NCBI RefSeq assembly: GCF_003234175.2
Contig: NZ_CP126257.1
Span: forward strand, 1,178,001 to 1,242,000
Length of the DNA: 64,000 bases
Direction of reading: 5' to 3'
Source: Curtobacterium sp. MCSS17_007
GTDB taxonomy: Bacteria; Actinomycetota; Actinomycetes; Actinomycetales; Microbacteriaceae
The notes beneath the pieces were generated by a model. That model had not been told where the DNA came from. It did not search any database and was given only the letters and a program-made list of their open reading frames with translations. Made by a program: the position numbers and the translations under genes. Of the stretch, positions 34,206-42,198 are shown in pieces; positions within the stretch are counted from its first letter, which is position 1; every line of letters starts with the position of its first letter.

Positions 34206-34418
34206 TTGTCCCGTCCGGCCTCTCCGATTCGCGCACGAAAGACGGGCTTGGACCCAGTCGCTGCCGCGAAGGCGATGGGGTACAGCTCGCCGTCGATCAC
34301 CCTCGAGGTGTACGCCCACCTCTGGCCCGACGCTGCGGACCACACGCGCGCCGCGGCAGCGTCGCTCATGAGCTCGCCGGAGGATCCTGCGGACCGTCTG
34401 CGGACTGAGCAGGCGTAG
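34206..34418 (+). pseudogene. Tyrosine integrase, C-terminal fragment
   Basis: Ends with the box III region AKAMGYSSPSITLEVYAHLW: the usual LGH histidine is replaced by Tyr (GYSS), followed by the nucleophilic Tyr in VYAHLWPDAADHTRAA. Only ~65 residues remain; the Arg and His of the first boxes are missing. Its 3' end overlaps, antiparallel, the new 3' end of the permease gene (34366-34418) and stops 33 bases before the right attachment repeat. Confidence 0.75.
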
Positions 34419-35826
34419 AGGCCCCGAGATCCGCGAGGGCACTGTGTCGTCGCGAGTACCCGAAGTACACCCCGAGCCCGATCGCGAACCAGATCCCGAA
34501 CCGCACCCACGTCTCCCACTGCAGGAACGTCACGAGCCACAGGGACGCGACGACGCCGATGATCGGCACGACGGGCATGAACGGCAGCCGGAACTGCCGG
34601 TCGAGGTCGGGCTGCCGGTAGCGCAGGACGATCACCGCCGAGCAGACGACCACGAACGCGAGCAGGATCCCGATGTTCGTCAGCTCGGCGACGACGCCGA
34701 TCGGCAGCACCCCCGCGAGCACCGCCGACGCGACGCCGAGGATCCACGTCACCCGGGTCGGCACGTGGCGCTTCGGGTCGGTCTTCGCGAACCACTTCGG
34801 CATGAGCCCGTCGCGGCTCATCGAGAACCAGACGCGTGAGGCACCGAGCATGAAGGTGACGAGCACCGTCACGATGCCGACGATCGCCCCGATCGCGATG
34901 ACGTTCGCGATGCCGCCGAGCCCGACCGACGCGAACGCCGACGAGAACCCCGAGGCCGGGTCGATGTCGGTGTACCGCTGCATGCCGGTGAGCACGAGCG
35001 TCGCCAGGACGTAGAGCACCATCGCGATGCCGAGGGACAGCAGGATCGCCTTCGGCATGTGCTTCCGCGCGTCGGTGGACTCCTCGGCGGCGGTGGACAT
35101 GGCGTCGTACCCGAACACGGCGAAGAACACGGTGGCGGCGCCGGTCATCACCCCGCCGAACCCGAACGGGAAGTACGGCGAGTAGTTCGCGCTGTTGATG
35201 TGGAACACCCCGAGCACGACGATGAGGACGACCAGTCCGACCTTGATGGCGACGGCCACGAGTTCGAAGCGCGCGGCGCTGCGGATGCCCCGGGTCAGGA
35301 CGAACGCGGTGAGCAGGCAGAGCACGATCGCGAACACGTCGACGACGTGGCCGTCACCGGTACCCGGCGCGCCGAGCATCCACGCGGGGAGGTCGATGCC
35401 GAACTGCCCGACCAGGAACCCGACGTAGCCGGAGATGCCGATCGCGACGACGGCGACGATGGCCGTGTACTCGAGCAGCAGGTCCCAGCCGATGAACCAC
35501 CCGACGACCTCGCCGAGCACCGCGTACCCGTAGGTGTAGGCGCTGCCGGCCTTCGGGATGAGGCCGGCGAACTCGGCGTAGGACAGGGCCGCTGCGGCGC
35601 TCGCGACACCGGCGATGAGGAAGCTGATGAGGACCGCGGGGCCGGCGACGCCGTTCGCCACGGTGCCGGCGAGGGTGAAGATGCCCGCGCCGATGATGCC
35701 GCCGATGCCGATCGCGGTGAGCTGCCAGAGGCCGAGGTGTCGTTTGAGGCCGCCCTCGCCCTCGGGGTCGTCGTCGATCGTGTCGATGGGCTTCCGCCGG
35801 AAGATCCCCTGTGTCGTCGTCGTCAC
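34366..35826 (-). CDS. APC-family amino-acid permease
   Basis: 486 residues, about 12-13 membrane helices. YfnA/CAT-like cationic amino-acid transporter features: GLWQLTAIGIGGIIGAGIF in helix 1, SYAEFAGLIPKAGSAYTYGY in helix 2-3, FGYDAMSTAAEESTDARK-HMPKAI and MSRDGLMPKWF. GTG 35826 precedes TTTTQGIFRRKPIDTID, the cytoplasmic lead. The last ~30 residues after VYFGYSRRHS are encoded by the integrated element and replace the ancestral end KLATEQR, so the tail is chimeric; this cytoplasmic tail is unlikely to affect transport. Confidence 0.92.
   Translation of the reverse strand: MTTTTQGIFRRKPIDTIDDDPEGEGGLKRHLGLWQLTAIGIGGIIGAGIFTLAGTVANGVAGPAVLISFLIAGVASAAAALSYAEFAGLIPKAGSAYTYGYAVLGEVVGWFIGWDLLLEYTAIVAVVAIGISGYVGFLVGQFGIDLPAWMLGAPGTGDGHVVDVFAIVLCLLTAFVLTRGIRSAARFELVAVAIKVGLVVLIVVLGVFHINSANYSPYFPFGFGGVMTGAATVFFAVFGYDAMSTAAEESTDARKHMPKAILLSLGIAMVLYVLATLVLTGMQRYTDIDPASGFSSAFASVGLGGIANVIAIGAIVGIVTVLVTFMLGASRVWFSMSRDGLMPKWFAKTDPKRHVPTRVTWILGVASAVLAGVLPIGVVAELTNIGILLAFVVVCSAVIVLRYRQPDLDRQFRLPFMPVVPIIGVVASLWLVTFLQWETWVRFGIWFAIGLGVYFGYSRRHSALADLGASTPAQSADGPQDPPASS
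34451..34470. repeat. Attachment-site direct repeat, right
   Basis: 20 bases identical to 31443-31462, lying in the permease coding sequence. Confidence 0.82.
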
Positions 35827-35859
35827 GCGCCCACTCTGCTCCTTCTGCGGCGGCGGTGG

Positions 35860-35865
35860 TAGACC
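35860..35865 (+). promoter_or_regulatory. Leaderless -10 hexamer of the DUF427 gene
   Basis: TAGACC, seven bases before ATG 35873. Confidence 0.45.
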
Positions 35866-35872
35866 CGGCTGC

Positions 35873-36364
35873 ATGCGTCGTGCCGCTCGTGTCGAACCCG
35901 GTCCCGGTCAGGAGTCCGTCTGGGACTACCCGCGTCCTCCCGCGGTGGAGGCGGTCCCCGAACGGGTCGTCGTGCGGCTCGGTGGGGCGGTGGTCGTCGA
36001 CACCACCGACGCGGTGCGGGTGCTCGAGACCTCGCACCCGCCGGTGTACTACGTGCCGATGGCCGGGGTCGAGCTACGTCCTGCGCAGGGGTCGAGCATG
36101 TGCGAGTTCAAGGGGCGCGCACGCTACTTCGACGTCGTCGGTGGTGACGGGGTCGTCGCTCCGCGTGCAGCGTGGAACTACCCGACCCCCGAGCCGGGCT
36201 ACGAGGACCTGCGGGACCGTGTGGCGATCTACCCGTCGGCGATGGACTCGTGCGAGGTCGGTGGCGAGGTCGTGCAGGCGCAGGAGGGCGACTTCTACGG
36301 CGGGTGGATCACGTCGCGGGTGGTCGGTCCGTTCAAGGGCGGACCTGGCACGCTCGGCTGGTGA
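35873..36364 (+). CDS. DUF427 domain protein
   Basis: 163 residues. DUF427 repeats the pattern ESVWDYPRPPAVEAVPERVVV, SHPPVYYVPMAGVELR, CEFKGRARYFDV, AAWNYPTPEPGYEDLRDRVAIYPSAMD. Soluble double-psi-like protein of unknown biochemical role, common in actinobacteria. Divergent from the permease with 46 bp between starts; TAGACC seven bases upstream. Confidence 0.9.
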   Translation: MRRAARVEPGPGQESVWDYPRPPAVEAVPERVVVRLGGAVVVDTTDAVRVLETSHPPVYYVPMAGVELRPAQGSSMCEFKGRARYFDVVGGDGVVAPRAAWNYPTPEPGYEDLRDRVAIYPSAMDSCEVGGEVVQAQEGDFYGGWITSRVVGPFKGGPGTLGW

Positions 36365-36453
36365 CCACACCCCGCCAGCCGGCCGGCGGTGCGCAACACT
36401 GCGTGACCGACACGGTGACCAGCTGTCGGCGGTGCGCGAGCGGACCGACGTGA

Positions 36454-36470
36454 CCCGCGCCTCCCGTCCG
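36454..36470. repeat. Half copy of the intergenic palindrome
   Basis: CCGCGCCTCCCGTCCG arm, one side only, between convergent genes ending at 36364 and 36472. Confidence 0.6.
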
Positions 36471-36471
36471 C

Positions 36472-36801
36472 TCAGCGCCGGGCGTAGGGCGACCAGAACG
36501 GCGGTGGGAAGCCGCCTCCGGTCGCGAAGGTGAGCAGCTGCCAGGCCATCATCACCAGCCCGAGTGCAGCGAGCACCGTGCCGATCCACGCCCACACCCG
36601 CACGGCGCGACGGCGACCGGCGATCCGGGTGGCCCGCAGCCCGCAGAGCACGCCCACGATGCCGAACGCGGCACCGAGGAAGACGTGCCGGGCCATGTCG
36701 GCGGCGGGCACGATGACGCCCATCCACAGCGACAGCGGTGCGAGCAGCACGGCGACCGTCGCCAGGGCGGCTGGCGGTTCGTGGTCGCGGACGACGGCCA
36801 T
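36472..36801 (-). CDS. Small membrane protein
   Basis: 109 residues with three membrane helices (ALATVAVLLAPLSLWMGVIV, FLGAAFGIVGVLCGL, VWAWIGTVLAALGLVMMAW) and a Pro-rich tail. No recognised family. Confidence 0.7.
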   Translation of the reverse strand: MAVVRDHEPPAALATVAVLLAPLSLWMGVIVPAADMARHVFLGAAFGIVGVLCGLRATRIAGRRRAVRVWAWIGTVLAALGLVMMAWQLLTFATGGGFPPPFWSPYARR

Positions 36802-36960
36802 GTCCCGAACAGTATCGGCACCGGGGATCCCGCGCCCACCGGCCGCGAATATCACTCGCGTTCCCGGGACGGTCCCGTCCCGCTGACGCCGCCCCCGGCG
36901 TGCCGCGCGCGACCGCGGACGCGCCGGACGACCCGGCTGCGGAGCGAGCACGATGGAGGT

Positions 36961-37350
36961 ATGCGTTCCTTCGTCCGTGTCCTCCTCGGTGCCGCCCTCG
37001 TCTTCGCGGGCACGAGCCACCTCACCTTCGCCCGCCGCGACTTCCGTGCCCAGGTGCCGGACTTCGTGCCGCTCGACACGGACACGACGGTCCTCGCCTC
37101 CGGCGTCGCGGAGATCGGACTCGGCAGCGCCCTCCTGTTCACGCCGCGTCGTCGCCGGAGGACCGTCGGCACGATCGCGGCCCTGTTCTTCACCGTGATC
37201 TTCCCGGGCAACCTGTCCCAGTGGGTGAACCGACGCGACGCCTTCGGCCTCGACTCGGACGAGAAGCGCGTCGCGCGCCTGTTCGGGCAGCCCCTGCTCA
37301 TCTGGGCGGCACTGTGGTCGACCCGCGGCCCGGCGCGTCCGGTGCGCTGA
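36961..37350 (+). CDS. DoxX-like membrane protein
   Basis: 129 residues, four membrane helices. FVRVLLGAALVFAGTSHLTF and VPLDTDTTVLASGVAEIGLG match the DoxX/DUF417-like group of small membrane proteins tied to redox or respiration in other bacteria. A GATGGAGGT sequence precedes the ATG. Its stop overlaps the next start (TGATG). Confidence 0.8.
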   Translation: MRSFVRVLLGAALVFAGTSHLTFARRDFRAQVPDFVPLDTDTTVLASGVAEIGLGSALLFTPRRRRRTVGTIAALFFTVIFPGNLSQWVNRRDAFGLDSDEKRVARLFGQPLLIWAALWSTRGPARPVR

Positions 37351-37811
37351 TGTCCGGCCCGGCGGTGCCACGCGACCCGGACGTACCGTCCGGTCATCGT
37401 GGCGCAGCCGGTGCGGTCGGCCTGGCGGAGCCCGTCACGGCCGGCCGGGAGGCACGGCTCGTCATCCACGGACACCGCCGCGTCGCCGACGTGGTCTCGA
37501 CGGTCCTGCTGCTGGTGCTGCTGGTCGTCGAGTCGGCGGCCGCCGGCGGCGGGATCGTCTTCCTGTCGATGGCGTTCCACTCCTGCGCTGCCCCGGGGAA
37601 CACCTGCGACCTCGGGCTCAGCAGTGCGGTCGTCTCCGTCGGGCCGGTGCTCGTCGCCCTCGTGCTCGTGGTGACGTTGCTCGGGTGCACGCTGCGCCTG
37701 GTGCGGCGGCGGCTCGCGTGGCCGGTCGCGCTCGTCGGGATCGCGGCGCAGGTGGTGGTGTTCTCGGCGGCCCTGCTGCTGGTCGACAGCGCCGTGCGGC
37801 ACGGGTTCTGA
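37350..37811 (+). CDS. Hypothetical membrane protein
   Basis: 153 residues, cytoplasmic Pro/Gly-rich lead of ~40 residues then three membrane helices (VSTVLLLVLLVVESAA, VVSVGPVLVALVLVVTLL, WPVALVGIAAQVVVFSAAL) with two Cys in the first external loop. Overlaps the DoxX-like gene by one base, so probably an operon. Confidence 0.7.
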   Translation: MSGPAVPRDPDVPSGHRGAAGAVGLAEPVTAGREARLVIHGHRRVADVVSTVLLLVLLVVESAAAGGGIVFLSMAFHSCAAPGNTCDLGLSSAVVSVGPVLVALVLVVTLLGCTLRLVRRRLAWPVALVGIAAQVVVFSAALLLVDSAVRHGF

Positions 37812-37905
37812 CGGTCCTCCTGCACAGCGCTGTCCGGGAGGCAGCCGATCCACAGGTCGCCCGCGTGGCCCGTGCTCGGCGGCGTCGGCGCGCGAAGCTC
37901 GGAGC

Positions 37906-38349
37906 ATGTCAGCAACCGAAGCACTGGACCGTCTGTTCACCACGCCCGCCCGTACCGACGACGACGTTGTCACCCTCGTCACCGGGGTCGTCGGGCGCCC
38001 CCTGCGACGGCAGTGCTGGGTGTTGTTCCTCGACGAACGGGCGCTGCCGGTGCCGTTCGTCCTGCCCGTGAGCGAACTGCCGCTGCAGCCGGACGAGCAC
38101 GTCGAGGACTTCGCGACACTGGTGGCCGAGGTCAGCGTCGACAACGCCGCGGCCGAGGTCGTGCTCGTCTGGGAGCGTCCGGGGGAGACGCACCTGTTCC
38201 CGGTGGACCGTGAGTGGATCGACGCCTGTGCACGTGCCTTCGCCGAGCGAGCCGTGCGGCTGCGGGCGCAGGTCGCCGTGCTCGCGTCCGGGACGGCAGT
38301 GGTGGAGCCCGACGGCGCCGACGACGACGCCCTGCCGGCGGCGCCGTGA
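37906..38349 (+). CDS. Hypothetical soluble protein
   Basis: 147 residues, CGGAGC precedes the ATG. Beta-alpha mix (QCWVLFLDERALPVPFVLP, AAEVVLVWERPGETHLF); length and pattern recall actinobacterial proteins of unknown function. No motifs identified. Confidence 0.65.
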   Translation: MSATEALDRLFTTPARTDDDVVTLVTGVVGRPLRRQCWVLFLDERALPVPFVLPVSELPLQPDEHVEDFATLVAEVSVDNAAAEVVLVWERPGETHLFPVDREWIDACARAFAERAVRLRAQVAVLASGTAVVEPDGADDDALPAAP

Positions 38350-38380
38350 CGGCGGTGTCCTCCCTGCGGCCGGGAGCGCC

Positions 38381-38470
38381 GTGTCGGTCAGCGCCGTGCC
38401 GGTCGGCGCTGGGCCGGTCAGCGCTGGGCCGGTCAGCGCCGTGTGGTTCAGACCGGTGTCGGTCAGCCCT
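38381..38470. repeat. Six tandem 15-bp repeats
   Basis: Six units of consensus GGGCCGGTCAGCGCT at 38381, 38396, 38411, 38426, 38441 and 38456. Units 3 and 4 differ at one base; the outer ones diverge more. They fill the gap between two convergent genes and overlap the last bases of the transglycosylase-like gene. Confidence 0.85.
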
Positions 38471-39077
38471 GCGGAGCGGTGTCGGGGACGGTCTGGCCGG
38501 TCAGGCCCTCGACCACGGCCTTCGCCTCGGGCCAGAACCTGGCGTAGTGGTCGGGGTCCGAGTTGATCTGCACCGCGTGCGCCATCTGTGTCGGCGTCAT
38601 CGTCTTCCAGCCCGGCGTCTTCACCAGCTTCGTGTAGAACATCGTCGCCGCCGTGTACGGGTCCATCCGCTGCTCGTACGTGCCCCACGCGCCGTTGTCG
38701 CGCTGCTGGAAGAGCCCGCGGCTGTCGGGCCCAGCGGCGTCACCGTGGTCGATGTTCACCAGGCTGGACTCACCGATGGCGGTCATCACGCCCACCGCCT
38801 GCGTGTGCGGTCCGATGCCCAGGTCCTGCGCGGCCTCGATGACGTACGCGGCGTTGACCAGACGGTCCTGGCAGAACCCGGCGATCGGGCCGGCCGGCAC
38901 GACGGTCCCGCCGATCGTCCTCGACGCCACCTCGGGGCAGGCCGGGGCGGCGGTGACGGGCTTCGCGGCTCCGGTGAGCGAGTGCACCGCGATCACCACG
39001 ACCACCACGACCCCGATGACGGCAGCGAGCACCCCGGCGCCGAACACCGAGGCGATCGTGATGCCGACGCGGCGCAT
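38463..39077 (-). CDS. Membrane-anchored lysozyme/transglycosylase-like protein
   Basis: 204 residues, ATG 39077 with GGAAGGA seven bases upstream. One N-terminal helix (VLAAVIGVVVVVVIAVHSLTG) anchors it outside the membrane. The domain IGESSLVNIDHGDAAG, DSRGLFQQRDNGAWG, YTAATMFYTKL fits lysozyme-like murein hydrolases, with Glu in the GESS motif as the likely general acid. Probable peptidoglycan remodelling enzyme. Confidence 0.78.
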   Translation of the reverse strand: MRRVGITIASVFGAGVLAAVIGVVVVVVIAVHSLTGAAKPVTAAPACPEVASRTIGGTVVPAGPIAGFCQDRLVNAAYVIEAAQDLGIGPHTQAVGVMTAIGESSLVNIDHGDAAGPDSRGLFQQRDNGAWGTYEQRMDPYTAATMFYTKLVKTPGWKTMTPTQMAHAVQINSDPDHYARFWPEAKAVVEGLTGQTVPDTAPQG

Positions 39078-39207
39078 GACGGGTCCTTCCGGGAGGGGCG
39101 GTCCGACGGCGGTGCTGCGGACGGTCGAGTGCAGGGCAGGACGAGCGTACGGGCACGTGCTGGGAACCACACCCGCCCGATCGGGGGTGTGTCGGATCGG
39201 TGCCACC

Positions 39208-39234
39208 GGCGGGAGCGCGCTGGGCGCTCCCGCC
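39208..39234. terminator. GC hairpin terminator
   Basis: GGCGGGAGCGC (39208-39218) pairs perfectly with GCGCTCCCGCC (39224-39234); follows the minus-strand permease unit. Confidence 0.75.
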
Positions 39235-39264
39235 GCCGGCGACCACCGTCCCCGCTGTCGCTGG

Positions 39265-39354
39265 TCAGCGGCGGTGGGGGACGCCCGCTGCCGACAGCGA
39301 GAGCACGACGATCGTCCCGTCCGCGACCGCGAGGATCACGTCGGCCGCAACCAT
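39265..39354 (-). CDS. Possible 29-residue ORF downstream of the permease
   Basis: Its ATG overlaps the permease stop (TGATG at 39352-39356), and it encodes one short hydrophobic stretch (DGTIVVLSLSAAG). The overlap and the terminator beyond it make translation possible, but the size gives no statistical support. Confidence 0.25.
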   Translation of the reverse strand: MVAADVILAVADGTIVVLSLSAAGVPHRR

Positions 39355-40907
39355 CAGTGGTCCCGGTGTCCGCGGTCCTCGCGTCCCGTGTCGGAGCGTC
39401 GAGGTGCCGCGTGCTGGTCGCGTCCGTCCTGGTCCGCCGCGTGGGAGCCGTCCTCGTGGTGGCGGTGCCCGGTGCCCGGGCGGATCACCGCGGTCGGCTC
39501 CGTGACGAGACCGGTCGGTGCCTTCTCGGTCTGCTTGCGGCCGTGGGTGAACCAGGTGACGAGCCAGAGCAGCACGCCGAGCGCGAGCAGGGCACCGGCG
39601 ATCTGGTACTGCTGCGGGTCGCGACCCGACGAGAACGGCAGCACGAGCCACAGGCAGGTGACGACACCGATGACCGGTATCACCACGCCGGCGCGGAAGT
39701 GCTTGTGGCCGACCCGGTCGCGCCGGAGCACGAGCACCGAGAGGTTCACGACCGCGAATACCGACAGCAGCAGGAGCGAGGTCGTGCCACCGAGGATGAC
39801 GACGATGGGGGAGTCCGGGTCGAGGGACACCCAACCGATGAGCAGCAGCGAGATCGCCGTGGTGAAGACGATCGCGGTCGACGGGGTGCGACGAGCCGGC
39901 GACACCCGCGACAGGAACCCGGGCAGCACGCCCTGCTTGCTCATGCCGTACAGCAGCCGCGACGCCATCATCATGTTGATCAGGGCGGTGTTGGCGACGG
40001 CGAACATCGAGATGAAGGGCAGCAGGTCGGCGATCGGGAAGTCCGGCGCGGCGGTCTGCACGACGGTGACCAGCGGCGTCTCGTTGCCGGCCAGCTCACC
40101 GATCGGCACGACGGCGACGGCGCAGATCGAGACGAGCACGTAGATGACGGCCGTGATCCCGAGCCCGGTCAGCATCACCTTCGGGAAGATGCGCGAGGGG
40201 TCCTTCGTCTCCTCGGCCATGTTGACCGAGTCCTCGAAGCCGACCATCGCGAAGAAGGCGAGCGACGTCGCCGTGGACACCGACAGCAGCAGGGTCTTGT
40301 CCTCCGGCGTCTCGAACATCACCACGCGCGAGAAGTCGGCGTTGCCGCCGGCGATCGCCCAGAAGCCGATGAGGATCACCATCACGAGACCGGACAGTTC
40401 GACCAGGGTCAGCACGACGTTCGTCTTGACGCTCTCGCTGACGCCGCGGAAGTTCACCGCCATCACGGCGAGCATGAAGCCCATCGCGATGAGCATCACG
40501 ACACCGTTCGGCAGCTCCAGCCCGAAGCCGGCACCGAGGTTCGCCGCGAAGGCCCGCGACGCCGTGGACGCGGACGTGATGCCCGAGCACATGACGATGA
40601 AGGTCACGATGAACGTCACGAAGTGGATGCCGAACGCCTTGTGCACGTAGAGCGCGGCACCGGCGGTCTGCGGGTACTTCGTGACGAGTTCGAGGTACGA
40701 GAACGCCGTCAGCAGCGCGACCGCGAACGCGATGAGGAAGGGGAGCCACGCCGCTCCGCCGACCTCGGCCGCGACCTGCCCGGTCAGGGCGTAGACGCCC
40801 GTTCCCAGGATGTCGCCGACGATGAAGAGCAGCAGCAGCTTGGGGCCGATGACGCGCTTGAGCGTGGGCTGCTCCTGCTGCGTTCCGTCCGTCTTGGTGG
40901 TGGTCAT
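39354..40907 (-). CDS. APC-family amino-acid permease, second
   Basis: 517 residues, about 12 helices (LLLLFIVGDILGTGVYALTG at helix 1, FEDSVNMAEETKDPSRIFPK, MMASRLLYGMSKQGVLPGFL). Different branch from the permease at 34.4 kb (under half the positions look alike by eye). The tail after residue ~460 is unusual: His/Asp-rich (TGHRHHEDGSHAADQDGRDQ), a possible metal-binding or regulatory segment. ATG start. Substrate not predictable. Confidence 0.9.
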   Translation of the reverse strand: MTTTKTDGTQQEQPTLKRVIGPKLLLLFIVGDILGTGVYALTGQVAAEVGGAAWLPFLIAFAVALLTAFSYLELVTKYPQTAGAALYVHKAFGIHFVTFIVTFIVMCSGITSASTASRAFAANLGAGFGLELPNGVVMLIAMGFMLAVMAVNFRGVSESVKTNVVLTLVELSGLVMVILIGFWAIAGGNADFSRVVMFETPEDKTLLLSVSTATSLAFFAMVGFEDSVNMAEETKDPSRIFPKVMLTGLGITAVIYVLVSICAVAVVPIGELAGNETPLVTVVQTAAPDFPIADLLPFISMFAVANTALINMMMASRLLYGMSKQGVLPGFLSRVSPARRTPSTAIVFTTAISLLLIGWVSLDPDSPIVVILGGTTSLLLLSVFAVVNLSVLVLRRDRVGHKHFRAGVVIPVIGVVTCLWLVLPFSSGRDPQQYQIAGALLALGVLLWLVTWFTHGRKQTEKAPTGLVTEPTAVIRPGTGHRHHEDGSHAADQDGRDQHAAPRRSDTGREDRGHRDH

Positions 40908-41017
40908 ACGTCAGCCTTTCCCGCGGGGTGGCACTCTGTCTACTCGCACAGGAAGGTCGACGCTGCCTGCAACACGCCCGTCGCACGATCGCGCGGTCGC
41001 TCACGGGTGCCGGTCGC

Positions 41018-41023
41018 TACGCT
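41018..41023 (+). promoter_or_regulatory. Leaderless -10 hexamer
   Basis: TACGCT, seven bases before ATG 41031. Confidence 0.45.
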
Positions 41024-41030
41024 CCGAGCC

Positions 41031-41459
41031 ATGTACGACGAGTCCAACACCACCGAAGAGCCCGTCGAGTTCGCCGACTTCAACGCCAAGCTGCTCGTCC
41101 TCGACGTCCTCTGCTACGACCTCGACGTGCTGGAGCCCTACGACGGCGACGACGACGAGGACGCAGGCGAGGACCTCGACGTCGAGGGGCAGGACGACCG
41201 CGCCCGCGAGTACTACGACGACCTCGACCTGCTGCCGTCGCACCTGGCGATGGTCACCGAGCTGACGGTCGACTCGGACCTCGAGGTCCTGCAGGACGTC
41301 CACCCCGGATGGGACGGCTCGGACGACCGCTACGACCCGCAGAACTGGGACGACGTGCTCGACCTGCCGGCCCTGTCGATCGTGTACGCCGCCGCGCCGC
41401 TGCCCGCGCACGTGACCGAGCGGCTCGCTGCGAAGGGCGTCGAGGTACAGTCCGCCTGA
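41031..41459 (+). CDS. Acidic hypothetical protein (DUF6892-like)
   Basis: 142 residues, very acidic. VEFADFNAKLLVLDVLCYD opens like DUF6892 proteins, followed by an Asp/Glu-rich loop (YDGDDDEDAGEDLDVEG) and LALSIVYAA-type strands. Role unknown. Just after the stop a 16-base segment (CGACGCGGGCCCAGGG) occurs twice at about 41467 and 41507. Confidence 0.65.
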   Translation: MYDESNTTEEPVEFADFNAKLLVLDVLCYDLDVLEPYDGDDDEDAGEDLDVEGQDDRAREYYDDLDLLPSHLAMVTELTVDSDLEVLQDVHPGWDGSDDRYDPQNWDDVLDLPALSIVYAAAPLPAHVTERLAAKGVEVQSA

Positions 41460-41547
41460 CCTGCTCGACGCGGGCCCAGGGCGGATCCGCTCCGCCTGAC
41501 CCGGTCGACGCGGGCCCAGGGTGCGTTGCCGCCCGTCGCCCGCGCCC

Positions 41548-42198
41548 CTACCCCTGCAGCGCCCGCACCTGCTCGGTGAACTGCGCCGCCCCGCCCTGCG
41601 CCGGGTGCCGCACGGCGACGGCGTCGATGCCCGCCAGCGCGAGCGCCCCCTGCGCCTTCCGCCCGACCGCGACCACGCGCACCCGGTCCGCACCGCCGCG
41701 GGCCTGCCGGAGCGCCTCGAGCAGTGCGAGCGCGACGGGCGCACCGTCACGCACCTCCGCCGGTCGCGGCGTGCGGTTCGTCGACCTGTCCGGCGCGACG
41801 AAGGGATGGTGCGGGAAGATCGCCCAGGCGAGGGGGAGCGGGCCCGTCCAGTCCTGCAGCGCGGCGTGCACGATCCGTGACGACGCCTCCCACGGGGCCG
41901 TCGGAGCGGACGGGGTGCGCACGTCGAACCCCAGGGAGTCGAGCTCCCGCATGCTCGTGAACGGGATGCCCGTGTTCGTCATGCCGCGCCAGCCGGGCGC
42001 CTCGGCCACGAGGACGGTGTTCGCCGTGGCCCCGACGTGCTCCAGGTAGGCGGCGAGGTTCGCCCGCCGGAGCCGCCCCTCGGCGCTGGCCGGCACGTAG
42101 AGGGCCTCGGCGTCGTCCGCGACGGGCACGGCATCCAGCGCCGCCCAGAACGCGTCGAAGCGCGCTGCCGCCGCTCCGGTCCCTGCGCTGTCGGGCAT
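41548..42198 (-). CDS. Uracil-DNA glycosylase family protein
   Basis: 216 residues. NTVLVAEAPGWRGMTNTGIPF corresponds to the family's uracil-pocket motif, with a C-terminal AGIDAVAVRHPAQGG loop in the position of the H(P)S/A DNA-binding loop. It would excise uracil or related lesions; which UDG family is uncertain. ATG 42198 overlaps the glycosyltransferase stop by one base (TGATG). Confidence 0.8.
   Translation of the reverse strand: MPDSAGTGAAAARFDAFWAALDAVPVADDAEALYVPASAEGRLRRANLAAYLEHVGATANTVLVAEAPGWRGMTNTGIPFTSMRELDSLGFDVRTPSAPTAPWEASSRIVHAALQDWTGPLPLAWAIFPHHPFVAPDRSTNRTPRPAEVRDGAPVALALLEALRQARGGADRVRVVAVGRKAQGALALAGIDAVAVRHPAQGGAAQFTEQVRALQG

Larger units (their letters stand above)
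31443..34470. mobile_element. Decayed integrative element in the permease 3' end
   Basis: About 3.0 kb bounded by the 20-bp direct repeat cgcgagtacccgaagtacac (31443-31462 and 34451-34470). Integrase fragments abut both ends, one encoding the arm- and core-binding domains, the other the C-terminal catalytic end. Cargo is one secreted protein, one small acidic protein, a frameshifted SHOCT protein and a start-less gene fragment. The element brought a new 3' end for the permease and pushed the old one 3 kb away, the usual result of site-specific integration into a gene end. With the integrase broken it is unlikely to excise by itself. Confidence 0.78.

Noticed and set aside
38381..38470. Possible CRISPR array
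   Set aside because: Units are 15 bp and contiguous with no spacers; it is a minisatellite.
41465..41525. Duplicated CGACGCGGGCCCAGGG segment as an attachment site
   Set aside because: Copies are about 40 bases apart with nothing between them and no integrase; likely a small local duplication.
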